DNA of 64,000 nucleotides from Allacma fusca (taxonomy: Eukaryota; Arthropoda; Collembola; Symphypleona; Sminthuridae), in assembly GCA_947179485.1 (NCBI GenBank), contig OX359250.1, positions 46,907,450 to 46,971,449 of the forward strand. The letters run 5' to 3'. The translations under genes and the position numbers were made by a program. This document shows positions 24,915-39,416 of the stretch, one piece after another (position 1 is the stretch's first letter; each line of letters starts with the position of its first letter). The notes beneath the pieces are model-generated. The model made no database searches, was not told the DNA's origin, and was given only the letters and a program-made list of their open reading frames with translations.

Positions 24915-27750
24915 CTTCCTGTTTCTACTCTCCAGCGCACTTTTGTGAAAACCGAGTTGGTTGGGTGGTTCTAAGTTTTTTTCCTGACCTCAAGGCACCT
25001 ATCCAAGATATCAGTGCTCTCCGAAGGTCCCCCAAGTTAAAGAATATTGGATTTTTGTTCGGAGGAGAGCGCCCGTAGATTCCCTTTTTGAAGCTCTCGT
25101 GAGTGTAGAACACTCGTGTCCAGTCCCCACCGGATTTTATCACAATGATTGTTACAATAATTTGAATTAATAACTACTATAGATAGGATACTATACGCTC
25201 ACAATCCCGGAATGTTCAAGTCGGCTGAGACTATTATAGTAATGCGAAAGTTGAGGAATAACAAATGGGGGGAGAGATGAATTATTGGGGTCTTTTAGTG
25301 ATTGCTTTCCACGTTTCCTTGGGAATTGACAGGAGACGGGAGGATTTAGTAGAAGAGACCTGAGTGGGTAGAAGACATGGGGATAAATGCCATCACTCTG
25401 ATCAGCTTTCCAGTATTGTTACAATATGAGTCAATTTATATGCGTGACCAAGAAAGGCATCATGATGACAAAAAGTGTCTCTCCTGGATTGAAAATTAGA
25501 TTTTATGTAAAAGGAAGTAGTTGAATGAATTGGGGAAAATAAATGGAGTTGTGGAAAAGTGAGTTAGAGAATTTCACCGCTCGAATGACTCGGAGGGATA
25601 CGTTGAATTTAGGGATATACGAAGAATTTCCCTATTTCCTAGTACAGACTCACGTTCACATGGATTTTTAAGGAGACAGTTTTTTCCTTTTTTTTGGGGG
25701 GGGGGGAGGATTTTGAATTCCGAGTGAGATTGCACAATGCTACGTCCTCTCTGCCAATGATTTAGGTATCTACGTGAGTTAAAAGAGAGCGAGGGTTGTG
25801 TTGTGAGTAAATTTGTTTGGGCTGAAAATCATTTGAATGTCAACTGGGATGAGATACAGTGAACTGTGAAAGAGGCTATTATCATTTGAGATTTTCCTTG
25901 GAATCCCCGAGACAGGCATAAGGGCTTGGAAAAGTGTGGGATGGGTTCGGAGAAGGGGAATTTGTGTCCTAGATTCCGTCCAAAAGGCTTGAGCCTCCTA
26001 CCAAACTCTACAAGGATGATACAGGACGAGCTTGGGGAAATATGTTAAGATCCAGAAGATGTAATAGTTTCTATGCCTGGGCCATGGGTTAAATTAGACG
26101 CCTGTGAGTGTGTCCCTGTGGCTTTGAGTACAGTTGTGTCTCCTTATATATGTATAGATATAGATATGTGTTGGTTGGAAAAATGGAATAGACTCCTTTT
26201 CTTTTACGGTTTCACTTTCACACTCTATCTCACTTGGACCAGCCACCAAGTTTCCCAACACTTTTTCCCCAGTCCAGAGCCCTTCCTCGTCTTCTTCTTC
26301 CTCCTCTCACTTTTCTGACCTCATACTTTTCTCGGATTTTCTTCCTTTTTCTTCCCTTCCCTTTCTCTCTCTCTCACTCGTCTGGCTTTCTTCTCTTTTG
26401 TGGGAGGACTAAGAGTCCACTTTTTTCCCTCTCCTTCCGTCCGTCTCAGTTCCTTGTCACTTTTTATAAGGGGAATGTCAGAGAGAGTCCGGCAGACAGT
26501 TAGCTTTGGCCATGAGCACAGCTGCATTTAAACATCTCTCCTATTTGCTACTCTTAAATGGCTATACATTGAACAGCTCTCCACAATTAAGTCATTGGAC
26601 ACATTGTATCCTCCATTAGATTGGACCACCAACTACTTCCCACCAGCTAATTCTCAGGATCGGGAGAAGAGAGAGAGAGAGGAGAAAAAAAAAGAAAGAG
26701 GGGGAGAGGAATTAGTGGAGGAAGAAAGTCTAGGAATCCCGGGATTGCTCCTATACTCCTCAAGGCTTCCTTATATAATTGCTGAGTGAGAAATATCTCT
26801 AACCATTACAATCTGTCCACTAGATTTCCTTTATCCTTCCTCGTTTTTACCACACTCGGAGCAATAAAAGCACGATAGTGGACTTTGGTGTAATTAGATT
26901 TAGATTAGATTGAAGCTTCCACGTCCATTGCACGCTCCAACAGTAGATACTCAAATACTCACAATAATCTTGTATATTCCGGTTCTCGGACAGAACTTAC
27001 AGTCTTGGCTACCAACAAAAGGGCCGGGGCTTGGAAGGCGACGGCTTAGTAAGGATAGAATGATTGGCATAAGCCCCAAGGTGAATACCTTCACTCCGAA
27101 ATCTTGTTTTCTGATCCTTTTTCTAGCTTAAATTCCCCGAAATCCTCCAACTCCCTTGTAACACACGGGGGAGAGATGGGAATTAGCCCGTTTGTATTTC
27201 TATGGATTGAGTTGGAGTTGACCAACTGAGATGAGTAGTGGAGAAGATAGATTGGGGATAGAGAAAGAGAGAAAGATTACATCATTGTGGACGTACAAGT
27301 ATAACTATGAATTGGAGAGTTCCCGAGGACCCCTCCGTCCTCACAATGTATGGATACGTAAAGGGGCGTGAATGATTATTCTTATTATTGAAATTTTGAG
27401 ACTTATCTTCCAGTTGTGCCAGTTGTGTGGCTGGAGCTTAGGATTTTTATTTTTATTTTTTATTGAGGAGGAAATTTTTTTTTGAGTGGAGAGAGAACTC
27501 GTATGGGAATGAAATAAATGAGTAAGACGAAGTTGGGGAATGATGGTTGAGTAGGTCGCTGAAGAGGGATGAGGGCTTGTGAGATGACGTGTGCCGTCGT
27601 GTGCTCAACTGATGGTTTTGCCTGGGATGATGAGTGCAGGGATGAGTTGGTGTTTTGGCATGGAATGGATGACGGAACCTTCTCCGAGTCAGCAACAGTT
27701 TAGACTGCGTGGCGACAATGCTGTTGCATCCACCGACCTCCTCGTAGCTC

Positions 27751-27753
<3 letters not shown>

Positions 27754-27783
<30 letters not shown>
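27754..27783. repeat. (CT)n microsatellite
   Basis: About 15 uninterrupted CT units. Confidence 0.9.
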
Positions 27784-27787
<4 letters not shown>

Positions 27788-28356
27788 ATCTAAAATCAAG
27801 CGCGGAGTGTCTTTATGCTCGTCAAAGGTATCCCTGTTTATATTTATACTGGAGGTATTTTGACTCTGCTCTCTTATATAAGGATAGGTTGAGGGTAGTG
27901 TTCTGGTTGGAACCAGCCAGTTGCTTCGGTAGGGAACCCGAACTGGTGAACTCACAGGGCCTGTGTGGACTCCGATTCCTCCGTATAGTACTGTACGAAT
28001 AGGGAAGGAGTTGGGTTGATGGAGATGCATACAAATGCATGGTCTAGTCGCTTCCAGTGCCAGGCGTCCTATCATTGGCCATGGGCAACTTCTCCCATGC
28101 TTCCTTTCCCTTCCTTTCCCGGAGCATCCAAAAATCATACATACATACATATATCATATGCTTGTGTAACTTTCCCTTGTAACCTAACTAAACACTCCTC
28201 ATCCGTTAAAACCCTAGTCCGAGGCTTGTCATTCCGGCCGCTATCCTCTCTCAATGCACTTCCCATTAAAAGTATGTGTAAGTATGGGAGAGAAGCATTC
28301 TCTTCCCAACTCAATAGTCCACTCCCTTCACTTTACCTTTCTATACACGTCTGTGT

Positions 28357-28394
28357 CCCTATTCCCTATTCCCTATTCCCTATATATTCCCTAT
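28357..28394. repeat. (CCCTATT)n short tandem repeat
   Basis: Several CCCTATT units in a row, the last ones changed to CCCTATATATT and CCCTATA. Confidence 0.8.
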
Positions 28395-31300
28395 ACTTAC
28401 ATCTCTATCACATTCAGACAAAGGGAATCCACTTGTGGGTATACGTAATCTATCTATATCTAATGATTTACTTAAATACATGGAAATATAAGCGAAGATA
28501 TCTCTCTCTCTCTCTCTCATCTATCCACCTAAAATTGCAGTCAGCTCTGCCCTTATTCCTTCCCATGTACGCGCACATATTACACATAGATACATAGGTA
28601 CATACATACATATGTCCTACATATGCAGCCTTTTGATATTGTTGACTAGACGTGAAAAAGTACCATTTGCTCAATCCCTTGAGTGAAATGTGTACAAAGA
28701 GGGGATATTTGGGAAAGTGATTTATTTGAAAAGGTAGCGCATGCTAAGAAGGTGAGAAGTGGGAGGGGCTTGACTTGTGTCACGGTATTGTCAAGACTTT
28801 TTCAGAAGGAGAGAATTAAGCGGAAGAAGAGTGGTTCTAAAATCTGGGATGAGGGAAAGTGGTATGTTTTAGAGTGGATAGTGGATGATATGCGCCTTTA
28901 TTTCTTCCAGGGAGAGAGAGAGAGAAAAACTACTGGAGCAACTAGTAGTAGTAGTAGGTAACTGGAACTCGGAGTTTCGGGCTGGGTTTTTAGGAAAAAG
29001 AGGTACAGGAGGGTTTCCACTCAGCTCTAGGATGCCTTCCATTCTATTACCCACTATCTCTCAAGTCATACTCTTACTTTGGCATCCCATCCTGTACGAA
29101 AGGCTAGACTTGTGGATAAAGCTTTTCCTTTCCCGTCCTGTAACATACAAGGACTCATGTTGGCTTAAAATGTTTCCATATGAGTCGTCTATGGAGAGCA
29201 GCGGAGTGAGGAGCGGTGTGAGTACGTATAACATAGGATAATATGCATATATATATATATATCTATCTGTATACTATACCCATATGTATTTCTAGTATAT
29301 ACATATGTATGAAATGTGAAAGTGGGAAGGATGGAAGCTACTGTGTGAGTGGTTGGACGTAATAAGTGGAGAGTCCTGGGCTCCTCCGTGGGGTACTGTC
29401 GTAGCGGTGAAGTTCCGTTTTCATATGGATTATAAAACGGGTACTCTCCGCTTCTCTCCCCATTCTTTCCACTCCAGACAGCTACATATAGGGAGTTGAG
29501 CCGTCTGCGCTGGAGTGTGTGTTACGTCCAAGTATCGATTGAGGCAGTTTTCTCCATTTCCTTGCCTTTCGAAGAGGAATCCCGTCTCCTCTGTCTTCCT
29601 CAACTTGCTCTTCACACCAAGTCACACATGTAATACGCTTCTTCCTCACTGCAGAAGTCCATGGGCTTTTGGAATAATGTGCCGAGGAGGCGAAGAAAAA
29701 TATTTTCTAACGAATACAATTCCAGGGACATATTAAATGGAACCTGTCAGATTGCCTTTCATTTCTGTCATGAGATGATGCGGTGTGAGCTCACTTCCTG
29801 GTGTCCTGGCCCCGGTTTCTTTAATGACACTTGTAGAAATAAAAGCTTTGTGAATTTACCGCGAGTCAAGCTCTTGCCTAATGGACAGTGGCCTTCTCAA
29901 CCCTCCTAACACGTCTCCTCTGGAGCTTGTTGCATTGTAATAAGTTGAGTTATACTGGAGGGAACCTCCTCGCGTCTTCAAAACCATCCTTCCGTCATCC
30001 TATGTAAGTATCTACATATGTACATGCATAGGACCATCAGATATATCTAATAATTATTCGACTGTAGCTCAGTCTCCTTTCCTAATCTTCTCTCGTCATA
30101 GTCTACCCTATAGCTGTATAGTAATCGTTCCAAGCTATAGCTCCTCTACCTTCAATCAAAATTACTAATAAGCTGAGGCAGAGGCTCTTAAATAGCTCGG
30201 ATCTACGAACCCGCACACATTTAGTATCAGGCACTCTATCTACATAATTAAAGTTACATATCTACTACTCCCTTTCCTTTTCTCATTTCCTTCCGCCGGA
30301 CTTTCTTTAATTGATTCAATTCTACTCAACCCGCTCCCATACCTCTCCACTCCACTGTCTTTACCATCCCCCTTAACAGTTAAACTCCTCCACTAAAATC
30401 CAGTTAGTCACAATGATGACATTTATTGCCAAATTCTAGTTTCATTCCCAACTCACAATCAGCTCCACAATAGCTATGGGAGCTTCCCTCCCTTGTACAG
30501 TACATATGGTCTTCTCATACAATAATCAGAAACTTGTCCTTGCATTGCCTCGACGTCGTTCTCGTTTCGTCACCCTCTTATACTCTATTCCCATGTGCTA
30601 TCACTTATGCATATTTTAATCCCAGTTAGGATTGGATATGTCTGGACGTGAGCGTTACGGACTCAGCTCTTGTACCTACATAGTACATTTGATCATTCCA
30701 CTGATTCTACTTCCCAGTATTTTTAATCTGTATCTACATATTATATAGATGCATGTATACATAATTATCGTGTTCCCAATCTGCATACGTACATATGTCA
30801 TGTACAGACATACTAGTATCTACATACATGTGCGGATAGGAACACACCTTCATAGGACTCTCTCAGACTTTTTCTCTCATGTCTCGATGAACTTCTTGCG
30901 CAACGACGTTCCCTACCGAATTCTCCTGACTTCCTCGCGACGTGTAATATTGGGCATCCATTTCTGTCTGCATGGGAAGCCAAGGGCTGGAGTTTTGACT
31001 GGATCGTTCTATAGATTTCTTCCTCCATAGCCCTCCCCATGTTACTCTAATAATTATTATATTATGCCATTGAGCACGTCTGGAAGATGAATTTATTTGG
31101 AGGGTCAGGGACCCAGAGATCCCTCCTGGATCTTCATACATTATTGGGATATCACATTTGTTGGAGAGGTCACCTTTCTATGGCGATGACTGAATGGCTC
31201 TTTGATGAGGACGATGTTTGAGATGTGTAAATTCAAATTACGACGACCTAAATTTCACATGCCTGGTTAGTTGGATTTCGGAAGGAATTTCTTTTGTGCT

Positions 31301-31732
31301 TGAGGTGCTCGTTATTTGATTTGATGTGTTGAAAACAGGTTGGGATCGTTGGTTGGAAATCAAAGGAAGAGGCATTGGATTTGGCTGTGATGGGAATGAT
31401 TGAAGCTCTTGGCAGACTGGATTGTTGAGTGGAAGTCCAATAAAAGAATTGAGTGTTGTACAAAAAAAAATGGTGAGGTTTCCACCGTCAACTCTGATTT
31501 AAGATATGAATCAAGATTGGAATTTGGGAGTTGTCATCTGCGAATAAAATGCGAACCAACAATTTTGAATGTGTCATTGATGATAAACACTAAGTGTAAT
31601 TTACTTGGCTGTAACTTCCAGCATGATTCGATTCTTTTGGGATGTGTGTCAAATGTATAGTGGATGGGGAGAAGGGAATGAGAAATCCAGACTTGATTTC
31701 TGCTGTAGAAAAAGTCAGTTTTACTTGAGACG

Positions 31733-31754
31733 TGTGAGTGTGTGTGTGTGTGTG

Positions 31755-31794
<40 letters not shown>

Positions 31795-31801
31795 TGTGTG
31801 T
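31733..31801. repeat. (TG)n microsatellite
   Basis: About 30 TG units with two small interruptions. On the minus strand it produces His/Thr repeats in chance open frames. Confidence 0.9.
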
Positions 31802-32576
31802 AGGAACAAATGAGGAGGTCTGCGGGAGAAGAAAAAAAAACGAAATGTTGAACTAATAAGCAGTGGAGCGCTCTTCGAGAGGTTCGACGTGAAAATCGCA
31901 ATCAGGATGAGCAGCATCAATCTCTTGGGCTGTTGGAAGGAGACAGACAGCCATTTTTTCCACGGAGACTCATCTGCTCCCTTTGCACACTTTTTAGGGG
32001 CAGGAGATATATGTAGGGACAGGGCTGGACTTTTGCATAAACCCTAGTGTTAGTTATAGTTTATCTATATGGGGGAGACACGCTTTCATTTATAATTTGT
32101 CTCAAGGATATTGTGAGGCCTGCTGATAAGTACACACCAGGAGACAGCCGTTTCAAAAAACTGGGGTTTGTTAAATTTTTCAATTTATCATTGTCAGGGC
32201 TTGTGGAGAGGCTGCTGCATTCCAGTTCATCTCGAATAATTCTAATCAACCTTGATGTATGTGAGCTCTCATCTATTTCTTACCTGGGCAAAAGAGACAA
32301 CCCTTTGTCTTCATACACTCATGACACATGCGGATCCCACCTCATGATAAATAGTATCTGGTTCATCAAGACAAGTCATACTCTGAGTAGTCAGTGTCTT
32401 ATGATTGGGGATACAATAATTCCAAGGGATACTGTTTCGGATAGTGCACGAATGAAGCCCAAAGTGCAATTGAAAGTTGAATTACGCTGGGATTGTTGGA
32501 GTTGAAAAAAGAGGGAGAGAGACCTTCATTCGAGGGATGGAAGACGCTGGGAGTAAGAAATGGAAGGAGAGATTGC

Positions 32577-32586
32577 GAGAGAGAGA

Positions 32587-32640
<54 letters not shown>
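32577..32640. repeat. (GA)n microsatellite
   Basis: About 30 GA units with one GG break. It creates Arg-Glu repeats on plus and Leu-Ser on minus, which inflate neighbouring open frames. Confidence 0.9.
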
Positions 32641-32643
<3 letters not shown>

Positions 32644-33273
32644 CAGGTAGGAAAATGCATAATACCCGAAAGCGTGTAAATAGTGGAGTGGATGGAAGCG
32701 TGTATTATTGTGATTAGGTATGTGATGATTATAGCGTTGAGAGAGTAAAGTATTGCTCTGGATTTCATCATGACATTGTTATTCCTCACCGCAGTCCCTT
32801 TCCAATGGTTCATTATCATCCCAGCTGTATCAACATGGGGAAAATTCATGGAGGGAGTTGAGCTCTGGAGGGCGATATCATCTTTACAGAGTGAACAATA
32901 AATGGTGTAATTTATTCTACTCATTGACCTTAAGGGAGATGACGACGACGAGTGAGAGCGGAAGAGCCAAGAGATTTTCAAGTGGACTTGGGTGCATTTT
33001 GCCGGTTCGTTTCCCTCCACTCAACCATTACGAAACGAAGGGTGTAGGCGTATCTATGTATAAGTATAGGAGAGGGATATTGCAGTCACATTCCGTGTTG
33101 CCAAACTCTTTCATTTCCACTTGAGAACCTGCACTTGGGATGACCAAAATCCTCGATTTACTCCAGACCCAACTGTCTGAATTTGTTTACTTTATATGTA
33201 GATACGACACACTGTCCGTCTCACGCCTCATGTTCACAATCCCAGAGGAAAGAGCATATTGTATGTAAATACA

Positions 33274-33308
33274 AGTGTGTGTCTGTGTGTGTGTGTGTGT
33301 GTCTGTGG
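33274..33308. repeat. (TG)n microsatellite
   Basis: About 16 TG units with two TC interruptions. Confidence 0.85.
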
Positions 33309-34571
33309 ACCATAGTCCTCATACTTTTGCACAATATGCACAATCATATAATATAATCATATTTGCCTGGAGGTGAGTTTATGCTTATCTATTTATGTAC
33401 TTAAAGTAGATATGTATGTACTCGGGGAGACATACGGGGATTTGACTCCCACAGAATCATTTTACCTGTGCGTAGCGTCCTATTAGTATAATTATGTAAA
33501 TACCCGCGTGTGCCGTCCTTATATTTAGTGGATTCCACAAAGCGGCCTACATGACTCCGCTGCACTCCTTATGGGAGACATGGTGGGTGAGGGAATTTAA
33601 AAGGGAAATTATGAGAAAGCCCGATATGGAAATGTACTTGTGGGTCAGCTTTGTCTTTTGGGTGTAGCTGTCAGCCCATTGGCTTACTCATCTTCAGTCT
33701 CAGCATTCTCAACTGTTTTATCTCCATTTCCCCATCCTGTCCTCACAAAAGATATTCGTCCCTATTAATACATGTACATACATAGATGTGGATATATAGT
33801 GCTAGCATATGTCTTACGGGACTTGGCTATATATACATACGTCCTCTCACACCCAACAAATTCTCCTGATCGCAAAGTTAAATAAGGTACATTTGACTTA
33901 TTCTATAAGAGAGATTTTTCAATACTAGAGCTCTCTCTCTCTCTCTCTCTGTTTGCTTAAATTCCTAATGTGGCGTGTGTTCATCTATGCAAACATTAAA
34001 AAAATCCGTCCCCGTGCAATCTTGAGCAACGCCCTCCTCTTCGATATTTTTTTTCCTCAGGTATGACACTTTCAAGCACTTTGATTGGCATTCACTTTAA
34101 TATTTTTGGATTGATTGAGCAGCAGCATTGGATTTGTTTTGTAGACCAATTTTGGGCCCATGTTCCCTCCGACTGCTCTTCCTCCAAAACAAATGGATTA
34201 TTTACCTCTCAGAATGGCATTTCTTCCATTGAGATTGAGATATGGCTCTCGTTTGTTGAGGCAGCTTTCCTTATTCCCCGTCATGGCGGGGAGAAAATGA
34301 AGAGGTAATTTGACAACAGAAAGGCTGGGGCAGCTGATCAGAGGATGCGGATTTTGACAGGGAAATGTGGATGGGTATGCAGAGGCTGAGGACGAGAGGG
34401 AAAAATGAGAGGATCCTTTCCTCTAATTACGCTCTTCCAGGGTTACCCATTTACTGGCAGATTTTGAAGTGATAGGATGGAAGTTATTCTGATGATTACC
34501 CTGTAAGTTCCGTACATAAAATGATTAGAGCAGACTGCCCTTTCTACGTTTTGTACTCCGAGAGGAAGAGT

Positions 34572-34597
34572 GGATGGGATGGGATGGGATGGGATGA
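34572..34597. repeat. (GGGAT)n tandem repeat
   Basis: GGATGGGATGGGATGGGATG forms about five pentamer units. Confidence 0.85.
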
Positions 34598-36929
34598 GGA
34601 GTTAGGAATACTACAAATGTTGGGGTTGTTCGCATTGATATGGAAAACATTCACAGGTTGCTGAGGATGATGAGGATACTGAGAAAGGTGGATGGGGGAC
34701 CACGTGTGCAATTTATGGTAGAACAATCAAGGAAATCCTTTTGTGGCAATTGTGTACGCCATGGGCATAATTTAGTGTTTTCATTAAACGATACATATAG
34801 AGAGTGTGCGAGAGGAGTTGGATTAATAATACGTAATAATTGCCCACCACTTGTAATTTGGATGTTACAGCGGAGCAGCATCTTTTTCAAATCTCTCGTC
34901 AATCCATGACCACAAGGATGAGTACCTATATGTATGATACAGGTGCATAGGTATTTAGATATGCGGACACGGAGGGGGGAAGAGTGGGAAAATAATAAAG
35001 CGTGTTTACGGGCATGGAGAATATATGGAAGTATTTCTACAGTTGTTGTTGTAGGTAAATTGGAGAGATATTAAATTGGGAGGATGGGAAAGTTGAAAGG
35101 GAGTATCCTGTGTGAGTCCCTCTTTCCGCAACTCTCTCACTCTCACTCTCTCTCTCTCTCCAATGGAAGTTCTTACTACAACCAAAACTAACCGAAGGAA
35201 CCAATGTTTGCCTTTGATATTCTCACGTATTTCAAAACAATATTTTACGTGCAACTTGTGAGATTCTTTATTATTAGCTTTATCTCTAGTTTCTGCATAT
35301 TCACATGTGTATAGTAATTGAGACTGGGACCTCTGGACTTGTATTCTGCGTAAATATAATAATTACAGAGCTTGAGGAGTGCTTGTGGAGTGAGACAGGT
35401 ATATATCTATTCCTTGGAAGGAGCTCTCTTGAACAAGACCAGAGCTTCTTGTTTTGGTAGAAAAGGATTTTCCCAAGAAGGATAACTCTCACCTGGACTG
35501 GATTGCAAAGGTCAATACTTGCCATGTATCTGTCTATCTCTCGTATCGTATGCATGGTTCGGGATTATGAATTGGACAAGCGCGTGGTTCTAATCGCAAT
35601 CGTGACTCGTCACACGAATGTAAGCAACCACCGACCAGAGAATCCCCTTTCTTTAATAAAGAGACTTGGCCGCAACAGCACGTGTGAGGGAATCTTGAGC
35701 ACTGACTCCATGCTCAAGTCCCAGAGAGCTGTACATATCCTTAACTTTATGAGGGGTTGAGGAGAGAGAGAGAGAGAGAGAGAGAGAAAAAAAAAATCCC
35801 AAGGAGAATTTACATGACTAAACCCGCTAACTCTCACCCTCAGATCCTCTGCTCCTCCAGTAGAAAAAATAGAATTGGAACATTTTAAACGATCATGCAG
35901 AATTGGACTGCTGTGGAGTTTTCTCATGATTTACTGCTATTCATACAACTGGGATATTACCCACCGAGCATGTTTCATGGCAAACAACTACTAACATTTA
36001 CCCACACATGTATGGGTATATAAGTAGATATATATGTGCCTGTATGTAATTACATGTATGTACATATCATAGATGTGAGAAAGTGTGAGTCCAGATACTT
36101 GAAATGCAATTTAGTCTTCGGCAGCGTCCATGGATTGGAGGAGGTATTAAGTATGCCACCGTCGTGGTAGCTGGAAATGTATGGAAATGAAACGAGGGCC
36201 TACTACATACTACACAAGGATCTGTATGCATTTGGTTTTCATGGTTTTCATGCTTGCCTAGTCACTACCGAATAGGTAATGATTACGGAAATAATGTTCT
36301 GGCCGTGCGGTTTCCTACATTAAATCAGATAAAAAATTGGGCGAAGTCTACTCGTCATCATGGTCTTCGCGGCTTCCCATGAATTCCAATACAGAGGATT
36401 AATGATTTCTACACTACACACGGCTTCCTAACATTAGTCTCTCTTCCTCCGTCATGTCTGCATATGTATATATATATAGATACAGGGGGCTCTGGGATTT
36501 TATATATATACAGTTGGTTCTATTTTGTATATATGTACATTTGTCTCATAGATCTATCCCTTCAACGCCGACGTATGTACATACATGTCCAACTGTATGC
36601 ATTATCTTAGATCATGTCTAAATACCACTTTTCCGCTGACAGTACTATTCAACTATAGTCCCGCATCTGTTATGTATTGAGAATAAGTCTCATTTTCGTC
36701 ACTGCCAGCTTCGTCATTTCTCTTGAACTATAATATTATATAACTATAGATACAGTATAACCCATAACTAAATACGTGAGTTATGATTTTTTCCTCAGCG
36801 GCAATCGCTCAAGATGACCTTGTTCAAGCAGGGTTCTCGCCTTTTAGATGGAAACCGCTATCCTTGTACATATAATGTCATCAGCCTAGTTCAATTAGAA
36901 AAAAATCTTGTGCATGACTTGTTCCTCAC

Positions 36930-37014
36930 TTTCTTTGGGCTGGATTGACGCTGTTGCTGCTGTTGCTGCTGCTGCTGCTGTTGGATCGTTTCACCTGCCA
37001 CTGGTCCCTTCAAA
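36930..37014 (-). CDS. Candidate polyglutamine exon
   Basis: On the minus strand, 36983-36951 is eleven consecutive CAA/CAG codons. The flanks in the same frame are open and plausible: LKGPVAGETI before the run and RQSSPKK after it. A donor AAA|gtgagg follows at 36930 and a weak acceptor cccag|TTTG precedes at 37014. The mix of CAA and CAG argues for selection on protein rather than simple slippage, but the frame opens only just upstream of the acceptor, and the phase-0 end does not fit exon 2 of the 3.4-24.9-kb gene. It may equally be a CTG microsatellite. Confidence 0.25.
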
Positions 37015-39416
37015 CTGGGTTCAGTTCATAAGAGTCATGTGTGTGGCTGTTTAGAGTGTTTAGTCGTGACGTTACTTTATAAAAGCTATAGGGCAATTAT
37101 TATATCCTATCTCTTGAATCATCTACGGATATGCAAATATTCTCATTTTCTTCCTCCGTCCCACAATCTATTTTGGACGGGCAAAGTGATATATAGTCTC
37201 TTGAATTATAAATAATCTGCAAATAGTTTATAAATAACGTGGTCTTTATAAAAGACTTTAACGTGTTGCCGGAGGAGCTTCCAAAATTAAATATCCGCCA
37301 CTCTAAAAGTACACGTGATCTTTTGGATGGAAGATACTTTGATTACTTGATTAATTTGATTGTGGGACTCTTTTGGTCATATCCTTAATCAAACTATAGT
37401 GATCAAGATGAATGAGTAGTAGAGAAGGGGCATGTGGCAAAATTGCAGATCAAAGGGAAAACGTGTCTATCTTAAGATGTTGATAATTACAAGCTACGGA
37501 TGACCTTTGGCCTTGGGATTTTACTTTAGAATGACAATTTTTGCAGAATGCTTTATTGTAGCATAAAACACCTTTGGAAATCATTGACTTAGTCATATAA
37601 TAGTGCTTCGCATGTTTAATCTTCAGATTCCCATGCATCTGCGGATATGGATTCGTGAAAGGAACCCCAAAGATTACACACGTTTCAACTTCCTCAATCC
37701 ATTTCCTTTAGTCGTGTTGAGTAGGATATGTAATAATTATAGCTTATCTATGTACCTGAACCTCTTTTTTGCCCAATTAAAGGGCACACTACATTTTTTT
37801 TTACACTACATGGAATCTTTCAAGTTTACTTTAAATCCTTTCAAATGATAATACAGCCAGTTACTGCTAACAAGTTAATTCAATTTCCATAACAATATAT
37901 GTATAGAAAATAATAGCTGTTGTTAATTGCAGTTAACTTAATTTTAATTAAATGTCTATATGGGCTTTTGCATGTACTTGTCCTATGCTTGCTGGGCTCA
38001 TACTTCTGCATAAATTTGATCTTCGATAAAGACGTCACAATGAATATGAAATTGTTACTAGCACCAGTAGTATGTAGCATTACTTTATATGAATAATTAT
38101 AATTTTCCATTCAAATGTAAATACGAATGAGTTGGAAAATACTTTCAAGGAAATAACTCAATTTAATCCAAAAAAATGACTGTTGAAGTAGAGAGAATTG
38201 AGCTTGCCATATTTAGATGTTTCTATACATAGACGGCCAGATGGTAGAACGATTAAGACCAAAGTATACCGAAAAATACGTGCATATACATAGATATACA
38301 TACCAGTCATACCAACGCCAGGAAAAGAAAATCTCCAAGGGTGGCTCACCGTGGTCAGGCCAGGGTATACAAATTACGGAGGATCTCAGATGGTTTATGG
38401 AAATGCCCACCCATCTATTTTGAGGCTTATAGAGCCAAGATAAAAATTATTTTATTAATCCACCTCCGTCCGTCATTGATTCTGTATTTTACTGTTTTGT
38501 ACATTTTCCTGAATGTTATTTCGATAATGAAATCTTGGAGGGCAAGAATATTCTACAACAAAATAGATTTTAAAAATTAAACTTCATTACAACGCACATA
38601 AAGTGAATCCATTTTTATTTAATGCAAAACCATTAAAAACAATGACCATTCAATTTGTTGTGTCCCCAGTAAATCAGTGTTCGTTCCAGAACCCGAGAAA
38701 AATTAACAGTAACTTGGCACACATTTGCAAAAATAGAAAGCATTCCATCGATGGGGACATCATCAAGGCTGTAGGAAAAAAAACTTTCAAGATTTTTTAA
38801 ACCAATTTTCAAACAACCAAATCCAACAATCCGACGTCTGATGTTCGCTAAAAAAATTCACCAGACTTTGCATGCAGGAAACCTTTGATTCAGACTGTTA
38901 CAACTTTTTAATATTTTCCAAAAGGATTTTTTAAATGACGCAAATTATCCAGCACTTACTCGTTAGTGCCTGATGATGACTGACTTATTAACTGTTCGAA
39001 ATCTTGGATTTTAAATAACTCGTTTAATTAAGTTATCCAGATAAGTCAAAGATACGGCATCAAGTATTATAATAATTAATATTAGTACTTTTGTTGCCTC
39101 CCACATTTAATTGTAGCTTAAAGCATGCGTCTTTTAAGCGCTCCTAATAGAGTTCAGGACATGCAATTAGTAAAGGAACATATGGGGGCAAAAAATTATG
39201 GTGTCTTGTAAAACGTGAATTCCCCTAAATCCTGTTAATAAGAGTGTAAAGGAAAACTTTGCACATAAAGAAGTTGGAGCAAAACACTCTGTCATCCTGT
39301 CAATACTAATTTCCTCTATGAATGTATAATCACAAATCTTCAAAGTATTCCGTCTCCTTTTCCGCATCTTTGCTCCTGCAGATGAATTTCCCTAACCTTG
39401 CTCTTTGTTCTTACAG

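Noticed and set aside
28016..28597. Longest open frame of the gene-poor zone (193 codons, plus)
   Set aside because: It runs through (CCCTATT)n and (CT)n repeats, has a low-complexity Leu/Ser/Tyr composition and shows no motif or conserved-looking block.
31534..31920. Minus frame with a signal-peptide-like start (MMLLILIAIFTSN)
   Set aside because: It continues through the (TG)n repeat as His/Thr runs and has no further protein features.
32047..32505. 152-codon open frame on plus
   Set aside because: Composition is acceptable but there is no motif, no splice context and no neighbouring exon. One such frame is expected by chance in a window of this size.
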